Assembly (NCBI RefSeq): GCF_038433465.1 | Contig: NZ_JAESVF010000008.1 | Span: 62,001 to 126,000, forward strand | From: Galbibacter sp038433465 | GTDB lineage: Bacteria > Bacteroidota > Bacteroidia > Flavobacteriales > Flavobacteriaceae | Direction: 5' to 3' | DNA: 64,000 nt | Part shown: piece by piece, positions 18,366 through 26,768 of the stretch | Layout of the letters: the number at the start of each line of letters is the position of its first letter | How positions within the stretch are numbered: position 1 is the first letter of the stretch | Position numbers and translations under genes: made by a program | The notes under the pieces: generated by a model | Told to the model about the DNA's origin: nothing | Databases searched by the model: none | Seen by the model: only the letters and a program-made list of their open reading frames with translations

Positions 18366-18785
18366 TTATTTCTTTAATAAAAACACACAATCTTTTTTAT
18401 CGTAGAATTGATAGCCTTTTGAGTTTGATAGAAGTTTATTGAGAGGCGTGTTGCTTTCCAATTCTATCCAACCAATAGCTTCTTTTTCATTTAAAAATCC
18501 TATTAAGATGTATTTATCATGAGATTTTGTAGAGTTAGGTAGTTTGGTGAGGTTATATGTCTTTCCTTCTTTAATTTCAGTAATATCAGTATATGGACCA
18601 GCTATAAACATCTCATCCCATTTAATAGATTCTATGGTGTCTAACTTTAAAGTGAATTCTTTTCCAACGGGTTGTTCGTTTATAAAGGAGAGGAGTTGTT
18701 GTTCAGTTTTAACAAGCTTACGTGTATCATTACAGCTGAAAAAAGCTAACGTCAGTAAAAGAATTATGGATATATTTTTTAGCAT
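18366..18785 (-). CDS. Small lipoprotein of unknown function
   Basis: A 139-residue protein with a lipoprotein signal (AFFSC lipobox) and a short domain with hydrophobic strands and a C-terminal CVFLLKK. I do not recognise a family. It stands alone between dsbD (convergent) and groEL, with a terminator hairpin on both sides. Coding is supported by the lipobox and clean boundaries. Confidence 0.65.
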   Translation of the reverse strand: MLKNISIILLLTLAFFSCNDTRKLVKTEQQLLSFINEQPVGKEFTLKLDTIESIKWDEMFIAGPYTDITEIKEGKTYNLTKLPNSTKSHDKYILIGFLNEKEAIGWIELESNTPLNKLLSNSKGYQFYDKKDCVFLLKK

Positions 18786-18835
18786 AATCGAATTTCAATA
18801 ACTTAAATTGAATATAACGAAAATATCAACCATAA

Positions 18836-18864
18836 AAAAACGCGATGCTTAGCACCGCGTTTTT
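18836..18864 (-). terminator. groEL terminator
   Basis: AAAAACGCG-A-TGC and GCA-C-CGCGTTTTT form a stem with one A-C mismatch and a 3-base loop. It lies 22 bases past the groEL stop. Confidence 0.75.
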
Positions 18865-18885
18865 GTTTATTGTATGGAAATGATA

Positions 18886-20514
18886 TTACATCATTCCTGG
18901 CATCCCACCGCCCATTGGAGGCATTGCAGGAGCATCTTCTTTAATGTCTGTTAACGAACACTCAGTAGTTAAGATCATCCCTGCAACAGAAGCTGCATTT
19001 TCTAAAGCAATTCTAGTTACTTTAGTTGGGTCGATAATACCTGCTTTAAGCATTTGTACGTATTCTCCAGTTTTAGCATTGTAACCAAAGTCGTCTTTTC
19101 CTTCGTACACTTTAGCAACAACTACAGATCCTTCGCTACCAGCATTGGCAACAATTGTTCTTAACGGCGCTTCAACGGCACGTGTTACAATTTGGATACC
19201 TGTTTCTTCATCATCGTTGTCTGCTTTTAGCTTGCTAAGTACAGCTTTAGCTCTTAGTAAAGCTACACCACCACCAGCAACAATACCTTCTTCTACAGCA
19301 GCTCTAGTTGCGTGTAAAGCATCATCTACACGGTCTTTCTTTTCTTTCATTTCAACTTCAGAAGCAGCACCAACATAAAGTACAGCAACACCACCAGCCA
19401 ATTTAGCTAAACGCTCTTGAAGCTTTTCTTTGTCATAATCAGAAGTGGTAGTTTCGATTTGTGCTTTAATTTGGTTTACTCTTGCTTTGATAGTTTCTGC
19501 ATCTCCAGCACCGTTAACAACAGTTGTGTTGTCTTTATCGATAGTTACAGTTTCAGCAGAACCAAGCATGTCTAAAGAAGCATTTTCTAGAGAGAATCCT
19601 CTTTCTTCAGAAATTACAGTACCACCTGTTAAGATAGCGATATCTTCTAACATTGCTTTACGTCTATCTCCAAATCCTGGAGCTTTAACAGCAGCAATTT
19701 TTAAACCACCTCTTAGTTTGTTTACAACTAAAGTAGCCAATGCTTGTCCGTCCACATCTTCAGCAATAATTAAAAGAGGTCTTCCAGATTGCGCAACTGG
19801 CTCTAAAATTGGAAGAATTTCTTGAAGATTCGAGATTTTCTTATCGAATAATAAGATGTATGGATTGTCTAAATCGGCAACCATTTTATCGGTGTCAGTA
19901 ACAAAGTAAGGAGAAAGATATCCTCTGTCGAATTGCATTCCTTCAACAACATCTACGTATGTATCTGTTCCTTTTGCTTCTTCAACAGTAATAACACCTT
20001 CTTTTCCTACTTTAGAAAAAGCTTGCGCGATTAAATCTCCGATAGTGTCATCGTTGTTTGCAGAAATAGCAGCAACTTGTTTTATTTTTTCTGAAGAATC
20101 TCCAACAGCTTGTGCTTGCTCTTTAAGGTTTGCAACAATAGCTTCTACAGCTTTGTCGATACCTCTTTTAAGATCCATTGGGTTTGCACCAGCAGTTACG
20201 TTTTTAAGTCCTTCTTTTACGATAGCTTGTGCAAGTACAGTAGCTGTTGTAGTACCATCTCCTGCAAAATCGTTGGTTTTAGAAGCTACTTCTTTAACCA
20301 TTTGTGCTCCCATGTTTTCAAGTGCGTCTTCTAGCTCGATTTCTTTTGCTACAGAAACACCATCTTTGGTAACTTGTGGGGCACCAAAAGATTTATTGAT
20401 AATTACATTACGACCTTTAGGTCCTAAAGTTACTTTTACTGCGTTTGCTAAAGCATCCACACCGCGCTTTAGTCCGTCACGAGCCTGAATGTCAAATTTT
20501 ATATCTTTTGCCAT
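18886..20514 (-). CDS. groEL: Chaperonin GroEL
   Basis: 542-residue ATP-dependent chaperonin subunit that folds cytosolic proteins in a double ring with GroES. It begins MAKDIKFD, carries the ATP-binding segment TLGPKGRNV and GDGTTTATVLA, the VEEGIVAGGG signature and a C-terminal GGM-type tail (MGGGMPGMM). An in-frame ATG nine codons upstream exists (20541), but MAKDIKF is the conserved start. It is downstream of groES with a 77-base gap, as one operon. No anomalies were seen. Confidence 0.97.
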   Translation of the reverse strand: MAKDIKFDIQARDGLKRGVDALANAVKVTLGPKGRNVIINKSFGAPQVTKDGVSVAKEIELEDALENMGAQMVKEVASKTNDFAGDGTTTATVLAQAIVKEGLKNVTAGANPMDLKRGIDKAVEAIVANLKEQAQAVGDSSEKIKQVAAISANNDDTIGDLIAQAFSKVGKEGVITVEEAKGTDTYVDVVEGMQFDRGYLSPYFVTDTDKMVADLDNPYILLFDKKISNLQEILPILEPVAQSGRPLLIIAEDVDGQALATLVVNKLRGGLKIAAVKAPGFGDRRKAMLEDIAILTGGTVISEERGFSLENASLDMLGSAETVTIDKDNTTVVNGAGDAETIKARVNQIKAQIETTTSDYDKEKLQERLAKLAGGVAVLYVGAASEVEMKEKKDRVDDALHATRAAVEEGIVAGGGVALLRAKAVLSKLKADNDDEETGIQIVTRAVEAPLRTIVANAGSEGSVVVAKVYEGKDDFGYNAKTGEYVQMLKAGIIDPTKVTRIALENAASVAGMILTTECSLTDIKEDAPAMPPMGGGMPGMM

Positions 20515-20591
20515 TTTATTTTTGCTTTTTGCTTGAGGCATTTTGCCTTAAGCTAGTTTAACTTTTTAATTAATTTAAATGTTGTTGTTAC

Positions 20592-20870
20592 TTAAACAAT
20601 TGCCAGAATATCGCTTTCGCGCATAATAAGGTAATCGTTACCTTCTAACTTTAATTCTGTACCTGCGTATTTGCCGTATAACACAGAATCGCCAACTTTA
20701 ACAGTTACTTGTTCGTCTTTTGTACCAGGACCAACAGCTACAACAGTTCCTTTTTGAGGTTTTTCTTTTGCGTTGTCTGGAATAATAATTCCTGAAGCTG
20801 TTTTAGTTTCGGCAGCTTGTGGTTCAATAAGAACTCTATCAGCAAGCGGTTTAATGTTTAACTTCGACAT
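20592..20870 (-). CDS. groES: Co-chaperonin GroES
   Basis: 92-residue lid of the GroEL chamber. It has the family signatures IKPLADRVLIEP at the start, the mobile-loop region (about 18-33, ETKTASGIIIPD) and GTVVAVGPG. It is transcribed first in the groES-groEL operon from a region containing a possible sigma-54-type promoter and an inverted repeat (20918-21028). Confidence 0.96.
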   Translation of the reverse strand: MSKLNIKPLADRVLIEPQAAETKTASGIIIPDNAKEKPQKGTVVAVGPGTKDEQVTVKVGDSVLYGKYAGTELKLEGNDYLIMRESDILAIV

Positions 20871-20917
20871 ATTTTTAATATTTGATTAATTAATTTAAAA
20901 TTTACTTTCTAGCTATA

Positions 20918-21028
20918 GACAGAAATTGTGCCACGCCCTGTAAACTGACAATTTTACTCATGCGTAGTTGTATTTTGTTTTTCGACTGTCATTTTGATAA
21001 AAAAATGAGCGAAAAAATGTCAAAATGA
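20918..21028 (-). promoter_or_regulatory. groESL control region: sigma-54-like box and inverted repeat
   Basis: On the minus strand TGGCACAATTTCTGTC (20933-20918) has the -24 TGGCAC block of sigma-54 promoters and GT rather than GC ten bases after GG at the -12 position. It ends 48 bases before the groES ATG. Upstream, TCATTTTGA (20989-20997) and its exact complement TCAAAATGA (21020-21028) form a 9-base inverted repeat suited to a dimeric activator. No CIRCE-like element is seen. The imperfect -12 block keeps confidence modest. Confidence 0.4.
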
Positions 21029-21060
21029 GATGTTCGAAAAAGACGAGTGGGTATAAAACA

Positions 21061-21092
21061 AAAATGCCAGCTTGTCATCAAGCTGGCATTTT
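21061..21092 (-). terminator. secG terminator
   Basis: AAAATGCCAGCTT pairs perfectly with AAGCTGGCATTTT across a 6-base loop, 22 bases past the secG stop on the minus strand. It ends the miaB-to-secG run and separates it from groESL. Confidence 0.85.
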
Positions 21093-21113
21093 GTAAATAT
21101 GTATGTGAGTTTT

Positions 21114-21467
21114 TTATTGCTCGTCTGTACTATCTGTAGTTGTAGCAGGAACTTCAGCAGCAGGAACCGTAGTGCTTGGAGCAGCAGTTTCTACTTCTCT
21201 TCCGTCTAATAATTTTGATTCAGATGAATCGCCAGATACTAACGTAATGTTAGAAAGTAAAATTAATACAATTAAAACAGTTGCTAACGTCCAAGTACTT
21301 TTATCAAGAAAGTCGCCTGTCTTTTTTACTCCTCCAACAACTTGGCTTCCGCCACCACCAAATGAAGATGATAACCCGCCACCTTTAGGGTTTTGTACCA
21401 TAATCACTAAAACTAATAAAAAGGCTACTATTATAATTAGTACCAAAAAAATTGAAAACGTACTCAT
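21114..21467 (-). CDS. secG: Preprotein translocase subunit SecG
   Basis: Small inner-membrane subunit (117 residues) of SecYEG. It has two membrane helices (about 5-22 and 58-78) with the conserved cytoplasmic loop between them (VQNPKGGGLSSSFGGG, about 24-39). The C-terminal tail is Ser/Thr/Ala-rich and longer than in E. coli, as is common in Bacteroidota. It is last in the minus-strand run miaB, sigma-54 activator, lptE, TPR-like gene, secG. Confidence 0.92.
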   Translation of the reverse strand: MSTFSIFLVLIIIVAFLLVLVIMVQNPKGGGLSSSFGGGGSQVVGGVKKTGDFLDKSTWTLATVLIVLILLSNITLVSGDSSESKLLDGREVETAAPSTTVPAAEVPATTTDSTDEQ

Positions 21468-21474
21468 TTCTATA

Positions 21475-22356
21475 TTAATTATTGTCTTTTAATTTCTTAA
21501 TTGCGTTAATTTGGTCTGCAAAGAAACCACTTTTTTCTGGATATTTCAAACTTAAAATTTTATAAGCTTGAATTGCTTTTTTATATTTCTTTTGCTCTAG
21601 GTAAACACGTGCCAAAGTCTCGGTCATTAACTCACTTCGTTCAACATTGTTTTCCTTGGCTAAATTTACTTTATTGGCTACATCGGTTACTGGTGGAATT
21701 TTTGGATTGCTCTCTAAAAACTTATCGATAAGCTTTAGTTTTCCTTCAATTCCCGACTTCTTTTCTTTTCTTACTTCGGAAGATTTTTCTGATGTTTCTA
21801 CCTCACTTTCGTCTCTGTTAATTGGCGTTGCAGTGGTTGAAAGTTGCATCCATTCGGTGAATGAATGTGTTTCAGATTTATTAAATTCTAAAGGTTTTCC
21901 GAGTTGTAATTTTTCTGTTTCTTCTGATTTTTCAGCAGGTTTTGTATTTTCTTTTGGCTGAAAAAGATCTGGATCCATCACAGCACCAGCATCTACATCG
22001 TTAAAATCGAAAGCTGTTTTGTTGTCTTTTACAATAACTTCTTCAGCAGTAACTTCTATTCCGTGCAATTGCTCGTTGGCAGTTTGTTGCGCTATTTTTT
22101 TGGCAACTGCGTGTTGCGTAAAAATATCCGAAGTAATGTATTCAAATAAAATAGAACGATCGGTAGTGTAAGCAGCAGTTTTTTTGAGTTCGCCGTTGTA
22201 TTTAAAACTTTCTTGCGTTTTAAGCGCTTTTAAATATACCGCTCTTGCCGCTTGAAAATACGGAAACTCATCGAGTATCTTTTTTAAAGAATCGACGTGC
22301 TGCTGTGTAATTTGTTCAGGCTTTTGTAATAAATATGAAAAATCTGAAACGTTCAT
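21475..22356 (-). CDS. TPR-like protein of unknown function
   Basis: This 293-residue protein lacks a signal peptide or membrane helix. The N-terminus (about 15-100) has helical repeats (QQHVDSLKKILDEFPYFQAARAVYLKAL), the middle is acidic and low complexity, and the C-terminus has a TPR-like pair (about 235-285, TETLARVYLEQKKYKKAIQAY). It is likely a cytoplasmic scaffold. The gene is 3 bases downstream of lptE and 7 before secG, a compact operon that hints at an envelope-biogenesis role. No specific function is recognised. Confidence 0.75.
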   Translation of the reverse strand: MNVSDFSYLLQKPEQITQQHVDSLKKILDEFPYFQAARAVYLKALKTQESFKYNGELKKTAAYTTDRSILFEYITSDIFTQHAVAKKIAQQTANEQLHGIEVTAEEVIVKDNKTAFDFNDVDAGAVMDPDLFQPKENTKPAEKSEETEKLQLGKPLEFNKSETHSFTEWMQLSTTATPINRDESEVETSEKSSEVRKEKKSGIEGKLKLIDKFLESNPKIPPVTDVANKVNLAKENNVERSELMTETLARVYLEQKKYKKAIQAYKILSLKYPEKSGFFADQINAIKKLKDNN

Positions 22357-22359
22357 CTA

Positions 22360-22851
22360 CTACCAGTTTGCAAGGGTTTCGTTAAAAATATCTTGTGTAA
22401 TACGCTCTAAAATTTCGTCGTGGGCAGCTTGTTTTATGGTAACAAGTTGTGTTGCCGCAGGATAGTCGTAGAAGAAAGAAAAGCGTTTTTCGAAATCTTC
22501 TTCTGGATTTTTAGTGTCGTAAAAACGTACATTCACTCCAATTGTCAATCGGTTTTGCGCAGCAGTTTGATTGGCAGTAGCCGACATTGGAGAAATGGCG
22601 TATTGAACAATTTCTCCTTCGTAAATTAAATCGGCATTTCGGCTTACCAATTGTAAATTGGTTTGGTTTAAAATTAAATCTTGTAAAGCATTTGTAAACT
22701 CGTAATCCAAACCAGGCTCAATAATTGGCGCTTCATTTTTAAAGAAGTTTACCTGAAAAGATTCTGCAGTGGTGTTAACTCCAGTAAATGAATAGGGTCC
22801 GCAGCCTTGCATGCTAAATACAGCTACAAAAAGTATGATGATTTTTTTCAT
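22360..22851 (-). CDS. lptE: LptE-like lipopolysaccharide assembly lipoprotein
   Basis: 163-residue lipoprotein with lipobox MQGC and the YSFTGVN start typical of Bacteroidota LptE. In the family it plugs the LptD barrel to insert LPS in the outer membrane. The alpha/beta layout, with LQDLILNQTNLQLV and the GEIVQYAISPMSA strand, fits. It sits between the sigma-54 activator (37 bases upstream) and the TPR-like gene. Confidence 0.85.
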   Translation of the reverse strand: MKKIIILFVAVFSMQGCGPYSFTGVNTTAESFQVNFFKNEAPIIEPGLDYEFTNALQDLILNQTNLQLVSRNADLIYEGEIVQYAISPMSATANQTAAQNRLTIGVNVRFYDTKNPEEDFEKRFSFFYDYPAATQLVTIKQAAHDEILERITQDIFNETLANW

Positions 22852-22888
22852 TTTTAAAATAATGTAAGTTTCAAAAGAACAAAAAATA

Positions 22889-24160
22889 TTACAAATTGTA
22901 CTGTTTTATTTTTCGGTAAAGTGTTCTTTCGGAAATTCCTAGTTCGCTGGCAGCTGCTTTGCGTTTGCCTTTGTTTCGCTCTAAAGATTTTTTAATCAAT
23001 TCTAATTCTTTATCCTGAAGTGATAAAGTTTCTTCTTCTTGAATTTCTTCAGCAAAGTGATATTTGTCTTCCACAGCAACTGTTTGCGGAATTTCTTTTT
23101 GATGCTCTATCTGAAGAACTTCCATAGCTTCGTCTTCTTCAGCATGTTCAAAATCTATTTCGCTCTCTTCGTCTCCGTAGATTTTATTGATTAAACTTTT
23201 ATTTTCTTGCTGAACTTTCTCGCCGTTGCTTCCGCCTTTCATCAACTCTAAGGTGAGTTTTTTAAGATCGTTTAAATCACTTTTCATATCAAAAAGTACT
23301 TTGTAGAGAATTTCGCGTTCGCTACTAAAGTCGCTTTCCGACTTTTCATTTTTAATAACGGCAGGTAAATTACTACCAGCATCGGGTAGGTAACTCCTTA
23401 AAGTGTCGAAAGAAATAATGCGATTTTGCTCTAAAACTGAAATTTGTTCGGCAATATTTCGAAGCTGACGCACATTCCCAGACCAGCGATATTTGTTGAG
23501 TAATTGTATGGCGTTATCATCGAGTCTAATGGTAGGTATTTTGTATTTCTGTGCAAAATCGGAAGCAAATTTTCTGAACAACAAATGGATGTCGTCTTTG
23601 CGTTCTCGAAGTGGTGGTAAATGTATTTCTACAGTGCTTAAACGATAGTATAAATCTTCACGAAACTTTTCTTTTTCAATTGCTTCAAACATGTTTACGT
23701 TGGTAGCGGCAACTATTCGAACATCGGTTTTTTGTACTTTGGATGAACCTACTTTTAAAAACTCACCATTTTCGAGTACTCTTAATAAACGCACTTGTGT
23801 GGTAAGCGGAAGCTCTCCAACTTCATCTAAAAAAATAGTACCGCCATCGGCTTCTTCAAAATACCCGCTACGAGTTTGCGTAGCACCAGTAAATGCTCCT
23901 TTTTCGTGACCGAAAAGTTCAGAATCTATTGTTCCTTCTGGAATAGCACCACAGTTTACGGCTATGTATTTTCCGTGTTTACGGTGCGATAAAGAATGTA
24001 TAATTTTTGGGAGGGCTTCTTTCCCAACACCACTCTCTCCGGTAATTAAAACGGAAATATCGGTAGGGGCAACCTGAATGGCTTTTTCGATAGCTCGGTT
24101 TAACTTTACATCGTTACCAATAATACCAAAACGCTGTTTTATGGCTTGAACACTCTCCAT
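22889..24160 (-). CDS. Sigma-54-dependent transcriptional activator (AAA+ and Fis HTH)
   Basis: This 423-residue protein is a bacterial enhancer-binding protein that uses ATP to open sigma-54 RNA polymerase promoters. The AAA+ domain starts almost at the N-terminus: Walker A GESGVGKE, the sigma-54-contacting GAFTGA loop and Walker B TIFLDEVGELP. No receiver, GAF or PAS domain precedes it, so it may be constitutive or controlled by a partner. An acidic linker (about 275-375) leads to a Fis-type helix-turn-helix (RKAAASELGISERTLYRKIK). It lies between miaB and lptE. Confidence 0.93.
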   Translation of the reverse strand: MESVQAIKQRFGIIGNDVKLNRAIEKAIQVAPTDISVLITGESGVGKEALPKIIHSLSHRKHGKYIAVNCGAIPEGTIDSELFGHEKGAFTGATQTRSGYFEEADGGTIFLDEVGELPLTTQVRLLRVLENGEFLKVGSSKVQKTDVRIVAATNVNMFEAIEKEKFREDLYYRLSTVEIHLPPLRERKDDIHLLFRKFASDFAQKYKIPTIRLDDNAIQLLNKYRWSGNVRQLRNIAEQISVLEQNRIISFDTLRSYLPDAGSNLPAVIKNEKSESDFSSEREILYKVLFDMKSDLNDLKKLTLELMKGGSNGEKVQQENKSLINKIYGDEESEIDFEHAEEDEAMEVLQIEHQKEIPQTVAVEDKYHFAEEIQEEETLSLQDKELELIKKSLERNKGKRKAAASELGISERTLYRKIKQYNL

Positions 24161-24186
24161 GTTTTATTAATTTTTTTGAGGTTTGG

Positions 24187-25632
24187 CTAATTGTTGTCAG
24201 AATATCCTACAGCTTCTCCGATAAGGGTAGCCGTAGTACAATCGTTTACTTTTACGTTTACAAAATCGCCAATTTTATAATTTTCTTTTGGAAAAACCGT
24301 AACCGCATTTTGCGAAGTACGTCCCATCCAATGTGCATCAGATTTTTTAGAATTTCCTTCGATAAGCACTTCTACAGTTTTACCTAAATTTTGTTTGGTG
24401 CGGTATGCACTATGTTTCTGCTGAAGGTTTATAATTTCTGTAAGTCTGTTCTTTTTAGTTTCTTCAGGAACATCGTCATCTAATTTTCGTTCTGCAAGAG
24501 TTCCTGGACGTTCTGAATACGTAAACATATATCCAAAATCGTATTTTACATACTCCATCAAGTCCATTGTATCTTTATGGTCTTGCGTTGTTTCCGTAGG
24601 AAAACCAATAATCATATCCTGAGAAATAGAACACTCTGGAAGAATTTTTCGGATGTTATCAATCAATTCGAAATACTCTTCTCGCGTATGCAGACGATTC
24701 ATTTCTTTTAAAATTCTATTACTTCCACTCTGTACCGGTAAATGAATATGATTACAGATGTTTTTATATTTTGCCATGGTTTCGATTACATCCAAGGTCA
24801 TATCTTGCGGGTTGGAAGTTGAAAAACGAATGCGCATTTTTGGATGTGCTTCGGCTACCATACTAAGTAAATTGGAGAAATTTACTGCTGTAGCTTTTTG
24901 CATGTCGGTAGCTTTTTCGTAATCTTTTTTGAGTCCGCCACCATACCATAAATAACTATCTACGTTTTGCCCTAGTAAAGTTATTTCTTTAAACCCTCTG
25001 TTAGAAAGGTCGTCTACTTCATCTAAAATAGATTGCGGGTCTCGGCTACGTTCTCTACCACGTGTAAATGGCACTACGCAAAACGTACACATATTATCGC
25101 AACCGCGAGTAATCGATACAAAAGCGCTTACGCCATTACTGTTTAAACGCATTGGAGCAACATCGCCATAAGTTTCTTCTTTGGATAGAATTACATTTAC
25201 GGCGTCTCTTCCTTCGTCAATTTCTTGAACGAGGTTCGGCAAATCTTTGTAAGCATCTGGTCCAACAACCATGTCTACAATTTTTTCTTCTTCTAAAAAT
25301 TTGCTTTTTAAACGCTCTGCCATACAGCCTAAAACACCAACTTTCATTTTCGGATTAATACGTTTTACCGCATTAAATTTTTCCAAACGCTTACGAACAG
25401 TTTGTTCGGCTTTGTCTCGAATTGAACAGGTGTTTACAAGCACCAAATCGGCATCTTCCATTTTTTGAGTGGTATTAAAACCTTCTTTAGCAAGAATGGA
25501 AGCTACAATTTCGCTGTCAGAAAAATTCATCTGGCAACCGTAACTTTCGATATAAAGTTTACGCGTGTTTTCTGTTTTTTGGTCTAAAACAAGAGTGTCT
25601 CCTTGTTTCTTTTCGTCAATAATCTTCTCCAT
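24187..25632 (-). CDS. miaB: tRNA-2-methylthio-N6-dimethylallyladenosine synthase MiaB
   Basis: Radical-SAM methylthiotransferase of 481 residues that modifies A37 of tRNAs reading UNN codons. It has an N-terminal UPF0004 domain with cluster-binding cysteines (SYGCQMNFSDSE, NTCSIRDKAE, GVLGCMAER), the radical-SAM motif CDNMCTFC and a C-terminal TRAM domain. ATG 25632 is chosen over the in-frame GTG one codon upstream. A TANNTTTG box lies 31 bases before it. It leads the minus-strand run to secG. Confidence 0.95.
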   Translation of the reverse strand: MEKIIDEKKQGDTLVLDQKTENTRKLYIESYGCQMNFSDSEIVASILAKEGFNTTQKMEDADLVLVNTCSIRDKAEQTVRKRLEKFNAVKRINPKMKVGVLGCMAERLKSKFLEEEKIVDMVVGPDAYKDLPNLVQEIDEGRDAVNVILSKEETYGDVAPMRLNSNGVSAFVSITRGCDNMCTFCVVPFTRGRERSRDPQSILDEVDDLSNRGFKEITLLGQNVDSYLWYGGGLKKDYEKATDMQKATAVNFSNLLSMVAEAHPKMRIRFSTSNPQDMTLDVIETMAKYKNICNHIHLPVQSGSNRILKEMNRLHTREEYFELIDNIRKILPECSISQDMIIGFPTETTQDHKDTMDLMEYVKYDFGYMFTYSERPGTLAERKLDDDVPEETKKNRLTEIINLQQKHSAYRTKQNLGKTVEVLIEGNSKKSDAHWMGRTSQNAVTVFPKENYKIGDFVNVKVNDCTTATLIGEAVGYSDNN

Positions 25633-25662
25633 CACGATTTAAAAAAAATCAAATTTAGAGGG

Positions 25663-25670
25663 CAAAGATA
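25663..25670 (-). promoter_or_regulatory. TANNTTTG -7 box for miaB
   Basis: TATCTTTG on the minus strand lies 31 bases before the miaB ATG and matches the Bacteroidota -7 consensus. Confidence 0.55.
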
Positions 25671-25688
25671 CGATTATATTTGGTGTAG

Positions 25689-25701
25689 TGACAAATTGTC
25701 A
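25689..25701. promoter_or_regulatory. Perfect palindrome in the miaB divergent region
   Basis: TGACAAATTGTCA is a 13-base palindrome (arms TGACAA/TTGTCA around one A) located upstream of both divergent promoters. A related AAATTGTCAG string also occurs in the groES control region. Candidate transcription-factor site, unassigned. Confidence 0.35.
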
Positions 25702-25766
25702 GCGTAAATTTAACGCAACTTTTGTATGAAGTCTAATATGGGTTTCAATTATAGGTAAAATAGTAG

Positions 25767-25774
25767 TAGCTTTG
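25767..25774 (+). promoter_or_regulatory. TANNTTTG -7 box for the membrane protein gene
   Basis: TAGCTTTG lies 24 bases before the ATG at 25798, with TTTC (25743-25746) 20 bases upstream standing in for the -33 TTTG. Confidence 0.55.
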
Positions 25775-25797
25775 GGAGCTACACTAATTTATAAAAA

Positions 25798-26562
25798 ATG
25801 AAATTCGACGTACTTTTAAACAAAATAGCGCAAAGTCCTAGACTCGATTTTGGCGATATTTTCGGAAAATCTATTGACTTATTTAAAAAAACTTGGACAC
25901 AAGGTTTATTATTGCTTTTAACATCTTTGGTATTGGTAATTCCGCTTGTGATATTGCTTTACTCTCCTATGTTCGTGTCTGCTTTTACTGGAGATTTCGA
26001 CCCAGAAACTGGTAAAGATTTACCTGTGGGAGCTATCATAGCTTTTGCAGTGATTTTTATACCTGTTTTAATTTTAATTCAAACAGTAGGTTTGGCTTTG
26101 ATGAGCGGGTATTATAAAATTATTCAAGAGATAGACTTAAAAGGAGCAGTGCAGAATGCAAGTTTGTTTATGTTCTTTAAAAGTCAGTATTTAGGAAAAT
26201 TATTTACAATATCTTTTTTCAGTATTGTTATTACACTTTTGGCGATGCTGTTGTGTGTAATTCCTATGTTTTATGTGGCAATTCCTTTATATTTTGTTGC
26301 TGTAGTATTTGCTTTTAATCCAGAGCTTTCAGCAAAAGAAAATATTCAAGTTTGCTTTAAATTGGGACACAAAAAATGGTGGCTTACTTTTGGGTTGGTA
26401 ATGGTTGCAGGATTGTTGGCAGAAATGGTCGGGTTGCTTTTATGTGGAATCGGACTGCTATTCACGGCTTCTTTTCCGTATTTGCCAATCTATTTAATAT
26501 ATAAAGATGCAGTTGGTTTTGATGAAAATGAAACCCAAACTCATGCTATTTCTGAATTTTAA
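25798..26562 (+). CDS. Multi-pass inner-membrane protein of unknown function
   Basis: This 254-residue protein has about five or six hydrophobic helices (about 35-58, 80-105, 135-165, 165-180, 195-235) after an amphipathic start containing DFGDIFGKSIDLFKKTW. The start and layout resemble the membrane domain of glycerophosphodiester phosphodiesterase-type and YckC/DUF-type proteins, but no catalytic motif is visible. It is monocistronic, between its own promoter and a terminator. I cannot give a function. Confidence 0.75.
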   Translation: MKFDVLLNKIAQSPRLDFGDIFGKSIDLFKKTWTQGLLLLLTSLVLVIPLVILLYSPMFVSAFTGDFDPETGKDLPVGAIIAFAVIFIPVLILIQTVGLALMSGYYKIIQEIDLKGAVQNASLFMFFKSQYLGKLFTISFFSIVITLLAMLLCVIPMFYVAIPLYFVAVVFAFNPELSAKENIQVCFKLGHKKWWLTFGLVMVAGLLAEMVGLLLCGIGLLFTASFPYLPIYLIYKDAVGFDENETQTHAISEF

Positions 26563-26646
26563 GTTTAAGAAATTGTCAATATTTTGACGATAGCTTTTCA
26601 GTATAAAAACTTAATCTTCGCCTCAATAAAATGATTTTAACAAAGA

Positions 26647-26677
26647 AGTTCTTGCTGATTTTAGTAAGAACTTTTTT
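26647..26677 (+). terminator. Terminator between membrane protein gene and topA
   Basis: AGTTCTTGCT pairs with AGTAAGAACT (one G-T wobble) across a 6-base loop, followed by a run of T. Confidence 0.8.
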
Positions 26678-26740
26678 GCTTTTGAACGCTGTTTTATAGG
26701 CTTAAAAACGCCGAAAGTGTTAGAAATTAAAAATTCTGTA

Positions 26741-26748
26741 TACTTTTG
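26741..26748 (+). promoter_or_regulatory. TANNTTTG -7 box for topA
   Basis: TACTTTTG lies 20 bases before the topA ATG at 26769 and matches the Bacteroidota -7 consensus; the -33 box is not clear. Confidence 0.55.
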
Positions 26749-26768
26749 TACTCTTAAAAAATGGCTTT

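Noticed and set aside
19445..20488. Several long antisense ORFs over groEL
   Set aside because: They are shadows of the biased groEL codons, with Ser/Thr-rich nonsense composition.
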